A stretch of 5,363 nt of DNA from an uncultured Parvularculaceae bacterium (GTDB lineage Bacteria; Pseudomonadota; Alphaproteobacteria; Caulobacterales; Parvularculaceae). The translations under genes and the position numbers were made by a program. Below are positions 1 to 5,363 of this stretch, one piece after another. The stretch covers positions 1 through 5,363 of the forward strand of contig CAMYNO010000285.1 of NCBI GenBank assembly GCA_947259815.1, given 5' to 3'. Under the pieces are notes generated by a model. That model ran no database searches, had not been told where the DNA came from, and saw only the letters and a list, made by a program, of their open reading frames with translations. Position 1 is the stretch's first letter, and each line of letters opens with the position of its first letter.

Positions 1-473
1 AGATTAAAAACACGTCCATCTCGATGGCGGGATTTAGTCAGGATACGAACCAGCGGATTATTTACGACGCCGATGAGATTGTCACGATTGACGAAACAAG
101 CGGCGCGGTAACGACCTCGACGAACCCGCTATACAACCAGATTGTTGCGCGCATGAAGGGCAAAAGCGGCGTCGAATTCGGCAAGGAAATGATGCAGCAG
201 ATGGGCGGCGAGTTGACCGGCGAGAAAGGCCGTTTTGCCGGGCACGACTGCGAATATTGGGAAGTCGCCAGCATGGGCGGCAAATTTTGCGTCGCGCCAT
301 GGGGCGGCGCCCTTCATACGTCAGTCGATATGATGGGCGTCAGCATGGAAAAAACAGCGACCGAAGTTCGGATGAATGACGGTGGGCCCGACGCTGCTTT
401 CGAGTATGACGCGTCAAAGGCGCAAGCCGCGCCCGACATCAACGAAATCATGAAGCAGCTTAATCCCGGTTGA
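1..473 (+). CDS. 3' part of an exported-type small protein resembling the DUF4412 / LolA-like family (5' end outside window)
   Basis: The frame is open from the first base (first full codon at 3) to a TGA at 471-473. An ATG at 24 exists, but no Shine-Dalgarno precedes it and the codons before it (IKNTSIS) read smoothly into the protein, so I treat the gene as truncated by the window edge rather than starting at 24. The visible part has alternating polar/hydrophobic beta-strand-like stretches, a NPLYNQIVARMKGK helix, a GKEMMQQMGG segment, then GHDCEYWEV and KFCVAPWGG strands and a Pro-rich, helical C-terminal tail. This order (NP..., GKEMM..MGG, G.xC.xWEV, a final Met-rich strand) resembles periplasmic DUF4412 / outer-membrane-lipoprotein-sorting-like proteins as I remember them. 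The function of such proteins is generally unknown. Two cysteines, counted from the internal Met as 76 and 89, could form a disulfide if the protein is exported. A signal peptide would be upstream and cannot be seen. The gene converges on the amidohydrolase gene. The coding call is firm; the family call is tentative. Confidence 0.75.
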   Translation, partial: IKNTSISMAGFSQDTNQRIIYDADEIVTIDETSGAVTTSTNPLYNQIVARMKGKSGVEFGKEMMQQMGGELTGEKGRFAGHDCEYWEVASMGGKFCVAPWGGALHTSVDMMGVSMEKTATEVRMNDGGPDAAFEYDASKAQAAPDINEIMKQLNPG

Positions 474-502
474 CGTTTTTGAGCCGGTTTTAAATTGTCG
501 TT

Positions 503-530
503 TGAGCGGATTGCGGTTGCAATCCGCTCA
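503..530. terminator. Perfect 12-bp hairpin between convergent genes, likely bidirectional terminator
   Basis: TGAGCGGATTGC (503-514) pairs exactly with GCAATCCGCTCA (519-530) around a 4-base GGTT loop. It lies in the 69-base gap between the stop of the left-hand plus-strand gene (473) and the stop of the minus-strand amidohydrolase (543), where a shared terminator is expected. Neither strand has a proper T-tract after the stem, so intrinsic termination may be weak or the hairpin may act as a 3'-end stabiliser. The structure is certain; its role is inferred from position. Confidence 0.6.
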
Positions 531-542
531 GGCATGGCGCGA

Positions 543-1844
543 CTATTCTTCGAATAGCGCGGTCGCGGCTGTCACCATTGCCTCGGTCGCCAGCGTAATC
601 GCCGGCTCCGGCTCGATCTTGAAAAACGGCGAGTGATGAGACGGAGCGTCCTCTACCTCATCGGCCGGGGTGCCGCCGATATTGAAGTAGACGCCTTTCA
701 CGCCGGTTTCGGGCGTGACGAAATAGGCAAAGTCTTCTGCGCCCATCCCTGTGCGCGGCTCCTCATGGAGGATGTCGTCGCCCATGGCCGCTGTGATCGC
801 GGCGCGCACACGCAAGGCCGTCGCCTCATCGTTGATGGTCGGCGGCGTCGATTCCGTCTTGGAGCGGATGACTTCCGGCATCATGTTTTTCGGCACGCCT
901 AAAGAAATGGCGACGCCTTCTGCGACGCGGTCGATTGAGTCGAGCAGCATTGCCCGCACATCGGGGTTGTTGGAGCGTACGGTCAACTGCATTTCGACGC
1001 GGTCGCCGATTATATTGTGCTTGGCCCCGCCATGGATGGCGCCGACGGTGATGACGCCGGCCTCTTGCGGCGCGATGGTGCGCGAAACGACGGATTGCAG
1101 GGAGACGACAATCTGCGAGGCGACAAGGACTGGATCAATGCCCTTATGGGGCGATGCGCCATGGGCGCCGACACCGTGCACGATGATATCGACACTGTCG
1201 GCGCTGGATGCGCGGATACCGAGCGGAACCTCAACCGTGCCGGTTGGCTGGCCCGAGGAGACGTGAAACGCCAATGCGTAGTCGGGTTTCGGAAAACGCT
1301 TGTAGAGGCCGTCATTCATCATGTCGCGCGCGCCGGAAATTCGTTCCTCAGCAGGCTGACCAATCAATACCAGCGTGCCGGACCATTGGTCCTTGCGCGC
1401 CGCCATTTGCCGCGCCGTGCCGACAAGTGACGTGATGTGGGTGTCGTGCCCGCAGGCATGCATCACGGGCTTTACAATTCCGTCTATGTCTTCCTGCGTT
1501 GCCGTGGATTTGTATGGGAGCTTGTTGTCTTCCTTGACGGGAAGGCCGTCCATATCGGCTCTGATCATGACCGTCGGCCCGTCGCCATTTTCCATGACGG
1601 CGACAACGCCTGTACCGCCGACGCCCTCGGTCACGTCATAGCCGAGCGCGCTGATTTCCGCCGCGAGGCGCTTTGCCGTTTCAAATTCCCGGTGCGAAAG
1701 TTCGGGAGTGGCGTGGAAATGCTCGAACAGCGCTTTCAGGTTTGCGTCGTAATCATTGGCGATCGCGGTTTTGAGATCGTCCTGGGCGACAGCCGGCAGG
1801 GAAAGGGCGGCGGCGGCCATCGCCAGCATGATGTGTTTTTTCAT
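543..1844 (-). CDS. Secreted M20D-family metallo-amidohydrolase / carboxypeptidase (hippurate or N-acyl-amino-acid hydrolase type)
   Basis: This 433-aa protein has a classic Sec signal peptide (MKKH, hydrophobic Ala/Leu core, cleavage predicted after AVA at residue 20, before QDD), so it should be periplasmic or secreted. The mature part has the full M20D layout. By family analogy the two-metal ligands are C131 and H133 in HACGHDTH, E167 in PAEE (with E166 as the general base), H194 in AFHVS, and H404 in SHHSPFF. The inserted dimerisation/lid domain spans roughly 212-325 and carries GVGAHGASPH (H228). A C-terminal GMGAEDFAYF motif (366-375) is also typical. Family members (hippurate hydrolase, IAA-amino-acid hydrolase, N-acyl-amino-acid amidohydrolase) hydrolyse an amide bond and release an amino acid; the actual substrate here cannot be read. 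Many M20D enzymes are cytoplasmic, so the signal peptide is notable. The gene follows the esterase by 22 bases, with its own Shine-Dalgarno, suggesting co-transcription. No key residue is missing. Confidence 0.95.
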   Translation of the reverse strand: MKKHIMLAMAAAALSLPAVAQDDLKTAIANDYDANLKALFEHFHATPELSHREFETAKRLAAEISALGYDVTEGVGGTGVVAVMENGDGPTVMIRADMDGLPVKEDNKLPYKSTATQEDIDGIVKPVMHACGHDTHITSLVGTARQMAARKDQWSGTLVLIGQPAEERISGARDMMNDGLYKRFPKPDYALAFHVSSGQPTGTVEVPLGIRASSADSVDIIVHGVGAHGASPHKGIDPVLVASQIVVSLQSVVSRTIAPQEAGVITVGAIHGGAKHNIIGDRVEMQLTVRSNNPDVRAMLLDSIDRVAEGVAISLGVPKNMMPEVIRSKTESTPPTINDEATALRVRAAITAAMGDDILHEEPRTGMGAEDFAYFVTPETGVKGVYFNIGGTPADEVEDAPSHHSPFFKIEPEPAITLATEAMVTAATALFEE

Positions 1845-1852
1845 GATCGTTC

Positions 1853-1858
1853 TTCTCC
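1853..1858 (-). promoter_or_regulatory. Ribosome binding site of the M20D amidohydrolase
   Basis: On the minus strand GGAGAA lies 8 bases before the ATG at 1844. It fixes the start at the residue that begins the signal peptide. It sits inside the 22-base gap after the esterase stop, so the downstream gene can be translated independently from a shared message. Confidence 0.7.
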
Positions 1859-1866
1859 AGATTTAT

Positions 1867-3555
1867 TTAGCGGGCGCACCCGAATTCGGTGTGCAAGGAC
1901 GCTGCAACAGCTTCGTCCCATACTTCGATTTCCTTGATGATGGCGCAGCGTTTTTCCTGATCCAGCGCCGGATCAGCGCGAAAATCCGCGGTGAAGCGCT
2001 CGAAGGAATCGCCTTCGTCGATGAGCGAAACACCGCCGTCATTGTCAGAGTCGAAACGCAACAAGGCGGCGCCTTCCTGCGGCCATGCCGGCCAGTCGGG
2101 CGCGCCATTCGCGTTCGGGACGCCGGTTCTTGCAAAGTCAGCCCAATAGGCGCCCATCGCACGGCTCAGTTTTTCGCGCGTTTCAAGAGTCTCTTTGTTG
2201 AAGAATGTCTTGTCGTAACGCGGGCCGAAAAATTCAAATCGGTTGAATACAAACGGGATTTCGACCGCGTGGCCCGCGCCCACGAGTTCCCCGAAATCGG
2301 CCAGGCCAAATTTGCCGCTTTCATCCCAATCGAAGCGATAGGCGTAGACCGCGTCATGGCCGGCGCTTTTCATGGATGACGCAATGCTGTCGACGGAGAG
2401 AATGCGCCAGACCCGCGCCATATAATGGTTGAGCCGATCATAAAATTGCGCATCGCGCGGCGTGGGAAACAGGAAGAATTTCTTTTTGATAAGCCGCGGC
2501 TCACCGAAATAGAAAAATTTCATCTCGTCGCGGTTCGTGCCGGTGATAACGGGTACAGCGTTGAAACTGTCGGGCGACGCAAACGCCTCGCGCAAAGGGT
2601 AGGGGGGCAGGGTGACGCCGTCATCGACTATGGTCGGCATGTCCAGGAAAGCGAAATCGCCGTCCATATAGGCGGCGAACAGTGTCTCCGGTTCGACATT
2701 GCGAAGCTCGTCCGCATTGGCGGCGCCGATCCTTTCGATAATTTTGTTTGAGGCATTGTGATGCTCGGTCTCCGCCATCTTGATCGAAGAACTGCCGAAA
2801 GTGCCAGACTGAATGATCGCGCGGTGACATAACCCGCTTGCGAGCGGCGAGGCGAGCAGCGTCGCCACATTGGCGCCGCCGGCGCTTTCGCCGAAAATTG
2901 TTACCTGATCGGCGTCGCCGCCAAAGGCCGATATATTGTCCCGCACCCATTCAAGAGATGCGATGAGATCGAGGGTTGCGAAGTTCGCCGCCGTATCGCG
3001 TCCGTCCAGCGCGCTCTCGCGCAGAAATTCATGAGAGAAAAAGCCGAGCGGCCCGACGCGATACTGCACCATCACCACAATGACGTTTTCATTGATCGCG
3101 AGCCGTGAGCCTTCATAGACCGAGGCGCGGCCCCAGACATTTGCGCCCCCATGGATCCAGACCATCACAGGAAGGTCTTTTCCCGCTGCGTCCGGCGGTG
3201 CATAGATGTCGAGATAGAGACAATCTTCCGAACCGATGATTTCGCCGGGGTTGATTTTTTCGCCGGCGTTCAGGCGGTTGGAAAGCTGCATGCAGCGGTC
3301 GGCGAATTGTGTCGCCGTGCGCACGCTATCCCAGCTTGCCGGCGGTCGTGGCGCACGCCAGCGCAGTTCGCCCTGCGGCGGCGCTGCAAAGGGAATAGCG
3401 CGCCAGGAGTGGGCGCCGTCCTCGGTCGTAAATCCGACGAGCTCGCCTTGCGCGATGGTGCGTTGTGTCGCCGGGTCGGCAACCGGGTCCGCCGGCCCTT
3501 CTTTGGCGCAGGCGGCAACAAGAAAAGCGAAGGCGGCAACTATGATAAAGCGCAT
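1867..3555 (-). CDS. Type-B carboxylesterase, predicted outer-membrane lipoprotein
   Basis: This is a 562-aa alpha/beta hydrolase of the carboxylesterase type B (cholinesterase-like, Pfam COesterase) family, close to the usual family length. The start at 3555 is chosen because it gives a lipoprotein signal peptide, MRFIIVAAFAFLVAAC, with lipobox V-A-A-C and lipidated C16, and because GGGGAAA precedes it. A longer frame to 3645 adds 30 residues that would bury this signal. Ala at +2 after the Cys favours outer-membrane sorting. Family motifs in order: AIPFAAPP (53-60); SEDCLYLDIY (109-118) with C88/C112 as the likely conserved disulfide; oxyanion-hole HGGA (135-138); nucleophile S224 in FGESAGG; acid E344 in GTNRDE; and base H429 in GAGHAVEIPFVF. 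The Ser-Glu-His triad is therefore complete. It hydrolyses carboxylic esters; substrate unknown. It is the first gene of a probable two-gene operon with the exported M20D amidohydrolase, implying extracytoplasmic breakdown of ester- and amide-containing compounds. Confidence 0.95.
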   Translation of the reverse strand: MRFIIVAAFAFLVAACAKEGPADPVADPATQRTIAQGELVGFTTEDGAHSWRAIPFAAPPQGELRWRAPRPPASWDSVRTATQFADRCMQLSNRLNAGEKINPGEIIGSEDCLYLDIYAPPDAAGKDLPVMVWIHGGANVWGRASVYEGSRLAINENVIVVMVQYRVGPLGFFSHEFLRESALDGRDTAANFATLDLIASLEWVRDNISAFGGDADQVTIFGESAGGANVATLLASPLASGLCHRAIIQSGTFGSSSIKMAETEHHNASNKIIERIGAANADELRNVEPETLFAAYMDGDFAFLDMPTIVDDGVTLPPYPLREAFASPDSFNAVPVITGTNRDEMKFFYFGEPRLIKKKFFLFPTPRDAQFYDRLNHYMARVWRILSVDSIASSMKSAGHDAVYAYRFDWDESGKFGLADFGELVGAGHAVEIPFVFNRFEFFGPRYDKTFFNKETLETREKLSRAMGAYWADFARTGVPNANGAPDWPAWPQEGAALLRFDSDNDGGVSLIDEGDSFERFTADFRADPALDQEKRCAIIKEIEVWDEAVAASLHTEFGCAR

Positions 3556-3557
3556 AA

Positions 3558-3564
3558 TTTCCCC
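3558..3564 (-). promoter_or_regulatory. Ribosome binding site that decides the esterase start
   Basis: The minus strand reads GGGGAAATT then ATG (3555). The G-run ends 5 bases before the start, a short but workable spacing. Together with the lipoprotein signal peptide it supports 3555 over the in-frame ATG at 3645. Confidence 0.6.
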
Positions 3565-3670
3565 AGCAGGTGTGGCTCTCGGCGCGCAGTAGGCCGCATG
3601 AGGCCAGATGTGGCAAGGCGTCGTCGCAGTGTGAAAAAGAATCACTCTAAATCGGGTCGTTGTTTACGTT

Positions 3671-3677
3671 GGAAGGA
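3671..3677 (+). promoter_or_regulatory. Ribosome binding site that decides the start of the 104-aa gene
   Basis: GGAAGGA lies 9 bases before the ATG at 3687. An upstream in-frame TTG at 3660 would place this purine-rich site inside the coding region, so the ATG is preferred. Confidence 0.65.
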
Positions 3678-3686
3678 TTGCGATCC

Positions 3687-4001
3687 ATGACCGCTACGCG
3701 CCTCGGCTCGAAGGAAACCCCGTCTCAATTCGATTGCTATGACGATCTGGCGAGCGATGAGCCTTATTTTGTGATTCGCGCTGACGATCCGTTGTCGGAC
3801 TCGCTGGTAGAGCTGCATGCCTATATTGGCGCGGGCCAATCGGGCGCCGCCCACAATAAGCTGGCGGAAATCATGGCGTTGACCGCCGAACAGCCGCCGC
3901 GCCCGTCGGAATCCCCAAAATACCGGGAAACCTTTGCGATCTCCCAGTCCATGGAAGCATGGCGCGCGGCGCAGCGCGATGCGGTCAGGAAAGTGAGCTA
4001 G
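3687..4001 (+). CDS. Conserved-looking 104-aa protein of unknown function
   Basis: The gene starts at an ATG with a good Shine-Dalgarno (GGAAGGA, 9 bases upstream) and ends with TAG at 3999-4001. The product is soluble, with no signal peptide or membrane segment. It has a short polar N-terminus, then FDCYDDLASDEPYFVIRADD (15-34), a helix SLVELHAYIGAG (39-50), a second helical stretch (53-68), a PPRPSESPK linker (70-78) and a C-terminal amphipathic helix SMEAWRAAQRDAV (88-100). The FDCYD...DEPxFVxxAxDP signature resembles small uncharacterised proteobacterial and phage-borne proteins I remember that carry an 'EPFFVLLARDP' motif followed by helices; no function is known to me. It is transcribed away from the esterase and toward trpB, with two palindromes between, so it is probably a single-gene unit. 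The coding call rests on the RBS, start and motif-like sequence; function is open. Confidence 0.75.
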   Translation: MTATRLGSKETPSQFDCYDDLASDEPYFVIRADDPLSDSLVELHAYIGAGQSGAAHNKLAEIMALTAEQPPRPSESPKYRETFAISQSMEAWRAAQRDAVRKVS

Positions 4002-4012
4002 AAGGCGTTAGA

Positions 4013-4057
4013 GCGCCGGGCGAAAAAGTGTAATCCGGTTTTTCGCAATACCGGCGC
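4013..4057. repeat. Nested intergenic palindrome, possible dispersed alphaproteobacterial repeat unit or terminator
   Basis: Two stems are stacked: GCGCCGG (4013-4019) pairs with CCGGCGC (4051-4057), and immediately inside it GCGAAAAA (4020-4027) pairs with TTTTTCGC (4039-4046). The right arm carries a 4-base AATA bulge (4047-4050) and the loop is 11 bases (4028-4038). The stretch lies 11 bases after the stop of the 104-aa gene, so it could stop that transcript. The GAAAAAGTG...CCGGTTTTTCG core resembles palindromic sequences I recall as abundant between genes in Rhizobiales and relatives, such as forms with CCGAAAAGTG...CGGTTTTCGG. The pairing is seen directly; membership in a repeat family is from memory and untested. 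Confidence 0.6.
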
Positions 4058-4072
4058 GATCCTTAAATCCTG

Positions 4073-4108
4073 GATCATTGGGCGGTTCAGATTTAACGCC
4101 CGATGATC
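4073..4108. terminator. 12-bp stem abutting the trpB stop codon, probable 3'-end hairpin of trpB
   Basis: GATCATTGGGCG (4073-4084) pairs with CGCCCGATGATC (4097-4108) across a 12-base loop. Eleven pairs are Watson-Crick and one (4079/4102) is a T-G wobble. The outer base overlaps the last base of the trpB TAG stop. No T-tract follows on either strand, so it may act as a stabiliser or as a weak bidirectional terminator with the neighbouring palindrome. Competing pairings exist: GATCC/GGATC (4058-4062/4072-4076) and TTAAATC/GATTTAA (4063-4069/4090-4096). Confidence 0.5.
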
Positions 4109-5334
4109 TAGCCTTCAAGCGCGTCCATCACCGAAAAAATATCCTTGTCGCCGCGCCCGCACATATTGAGGAGCAGGATCTGGTCCTTGTCCATTTCCTG
4201 CGCCTTATCGATGGCGCGCGCGAGGGCATGAGACGGCTCCAGCGCCGGAATAATGCCTTCTAGGCGCGAGCATAGCTGGAAAGCTTCCAGAGCCTCGGCG
4301 TCGGTGGCGTGCAGATATTGCGCCCGGCCGATTTCATGCAGCCAGGCGTGCTCCGGCCCTATCCCCGGATAATCCAGCCCCGCCGAGATCGAGTGGCCTT
4401 CCAGGATTTGCCCGTCATCGTCCTGCAGCAGATAAGTCCGGTTGCCGTGCAGGACGCCGGGGCGCCCGCCGGCGAGGGAGGCGCAATGCTCCGGCGTATC
4501 CAGCCCGTGGCCGCCCGCTTCGACGCCGATAATCTCGACGTCGTTGTCGTCGAGAAAGGGGTGGAACAGACCGATTGCGTTCGAACCGCCGCCAATACAC
4601 GCCATGATGCAATCGGGCAGCCGTCCTTCCGCCGCTTGCATCTGCTCCTTGGCTTCCCGACCGATGACTGACTGAAAGTCACGCACAAGCTCAGGATACG
4701 GATGGGGCCCGGCGGCGGTGCCAATGATGTAAAACGTGTCGGCGACGTTGGTGACCCAGTCGCGCAGGGCCTCGTTCATTGCGTCTTTCAGCGTCGCGCG
4801 CCCGCTGGTCACCGGTATGACTTCGGCGCCAAGCAGTTTCATACGGAAGACGTTTGGCTTTTGCCGCTCGACATCGGTCGCGCCCATATAGACGACGCAA
4901 GGCAGGCCGAAACGCGCGCAGACCGTGGCGGTGGCGACGCCATGCTGGCCGGCGCCGGTTTCGGCAATGATCCGGGTCTTGCCCATACGCCGGGCGAGCA
5001 GGATTTGCCCGATGCAATTATTGATCTTGTGCGCGCCGGTGTGGTTCAGCTCGTCGCGTTTCAGATAAATCTTCGCGCCTTTTCCCGCCGGTGCTTTTTC
5101 GCGGCAATACTCGGTCAGACGCTCGGCGAAATAGAGCGGCGAGGGACGGCCAACGTAGTGCTTGAGGTAATACTCAAGCTCGGCGTTGAAATCGGGGTCG
5201 TTCTTGGCGGCGCGAAATTCTTCTTCGAGCTCTAGACCTAGCGGCATCAGCGTTTGGGCGACAAAGCGTCCGCCGAACTTGCCGAAGCGACCTTCGGCGT
5301 CAGGGCCGGTGCGGTAGGAATTAAGTTGGGTCAC
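4108..5334 (-). CDS. trpB: Tryptophan synthase beta chain
   Basis: This 408-aa PLP enzyme joins indole and L-serine to make L-tryptophan in the cytoplasm, normally as an alpha2-beta2 complex with TrpA. All landmarks are present: NSYRTGPD and [12 protein letters not shown] at the N-terminus, K103 in HTGAHKINN (Schiff-base lysine, Salmonella K87), E125 in AETGAGQHG (Salmonella E109), phosphate-binding GGGSNA (248-253), D321 in [13 protein letters not shown] (Salmonella D305) and GRGDKD (393-398). Residue C392 stands where Salmonella has S377, which contacts the PLP ring nitrogen. Length and motifs fit the TrpB1 type. The start is a GTG at 5332-5334, chosen because [12 protein letters not shown] matches usual TrpB N-termini. 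No clear Shine-Dalgarno precedes it and the frame stays open to the window edge, so a slightly earlier start is possible. A minus-strand TAG at the very edge (5361-5363), in another frame, could end an upstream gene such as trpF. No trpA follows; the next gene is convergent. Confidence 0.97.
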   Translation of the reverse strand: MTQLNSYRTGPDAEGRFGKFGGRFVAQTLMPLGLELEEEFRAAKNDPDFNAELEYYLKHYVGRPSPLYFAERLTEYCREKAPAGKGAKIYLKRDELNHTGAHKINNCIGQILLARRMGKTRIIAETGAGQHGVATATVCARFGLPCVVYMGATDVERQKPNVFRMKLLGAEVIPVTSGRATLKDAMNEALRDWVTNVADTFYIIGTAAGPHPYPELVRDFQSVIGREAKEQMQAAEGRLPDCIMACIGGGSNAIGLFHPFLDDNDVEIIGVEAGGHGLDTPEHCASLAGGRPGVLHGNRTYLLQDDDGQILEGHSISAGLDYPGIGPEHAWLHEIGRAQYLHATDAEALEAFQLCSRLEGIIPALEPSHALARAIDKAQEMDKDQILLLNMCGRGDKDIFSVMDALEG

Positions 5335-5363
5335 GTTGTATCGCTTGCGTCGCGGGTTGGCTA

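Larger units (their letters stand above)
3556..3686. promoter_or_regulatory. Divergent intergenic region expected to hold promoters for the esterase operon and the 104-aa gene
   Basis: The esterase (minus) and the small unknown gene (plus) start on either side of these 131 bases, so both promoters should lie here. I cannot pick convincing -35/-10 pairs. The best minus-strand candidate is TTGCCA followed 17 bases later by CCTACT, which matches the -10 consensus poorly. An imperfect dyad TGTGA-N7-TCACT lies at 3630-3646. The role is inferred from gene orientation, not from strong motifs. Confidence 0.4.

Noticed and set aside
1756..2379. Long plus-strand open frame of 207 codons across the esterase/amidohydrolase junction
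   Set aside because: It lies antisense to two genes with complete catalytic motifs, has no convincing RBS, and its Arg/Ala/Gly-rich translation is typical of the reverse strand of GC-rich coding DNA.
3556..3645. 30-residue N-terminal extension of the esterase from an ATG at 3645
   Set aside because: It would bury the lipoprotein signal peptide; the ATG at 3555 has both a lipobox-bearing leader and an upstream GGGGAAA.
3660..3686. TTG start for the 104-aa gene, adding nine residues
   Set aside because: The GGAAGGA site is well spaced for the ATG at 3687 and would fall inside the coding region if TTG were used.
3151..3690. Plus-strand open frame of 179 codons opposite the esterase N-terminal half and running into the divergent promoter region
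   Set aside because: It overlaps the lipoprotein signal and the conserved SEDCLYL and HGG regions of the esterase in antisense and has no family features.
4702..5235. Plus-strand open frame of 177 codons opposite trpB
   Set aside because: Antisense to a fully conserved trpB; the protein shows no recognisable motif and is explained by GC-rich codon bias.
1..5363. CRISPR array, tRNA/rRNA, insertion sequence, toxin-antitoxin or defence genes
   Set aside because: No regularly spaced direct repeats, no tRNA-like cloverleaf, no transposase motifs and no defence-type domains were seen on either strand.

Overview
The window looks like ordinary chromosomal DNA from an alphaproteobacterium. It is moderately GC-rich by eye. 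The TrpB begins with the [19 protein letters not shown] type of N-terminus common in that class. One intergenic palindrome has the GAAAAAGTG...CCGGTTTTTCG look of short repeats I recall from alphaproteobacterial genomes. A more precise placement (for example Hyphomonadaceae or Parvularculaceae) would be a guess.

Layout, left to right. Positions 1-473 (+) hold the 3' part of a gene for an exported-type small protein resembling DUF4412 / LolA-like periplasmic proteins; its beginning lies outside the window. A perfect 12-bp hairpin (503-530) separates it from a convergent pair of minus-strand genes. The pair reads from right to left: a type-B carboxylesterase lipoprotein (3555-1867), then, after 22 bases, a secreted M20D metallo-amidohydrolase (1844-543). 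The spacing and a clear Shine-Dalgarno in the gap suggest one transcript. Both products carry export signals, so together they would hydrolyse esters and amides outside the cytoplasm.

A 131-base divergent intergenic region (3556-3686) separates the esterase from a 104-aa protein of unknown function (3687-4001, +). After it, 4002-4107 holds two strong inverted repeats: a nested palindrome (4013-4057) and a 12-bp stem (4073-4108) that abuts the stop codon of trpB. trpB (5334-4108, -) encodes a complete-looking tryptophan synthase beta chain with a GTG start near the window edge. No trpA follows it, which is unusual because trpB and trpA are normally adjacent.

I see no mobile element, CRISPR array, tRNA, rRNA or defence-like system. 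No novel multi-gene system is evident. The points most worth a second look are the missing trpA, the palindromic block, the Cys in the TrpB PLP-contact motif, and the coupled exported esterase/amidohydrolase pair.
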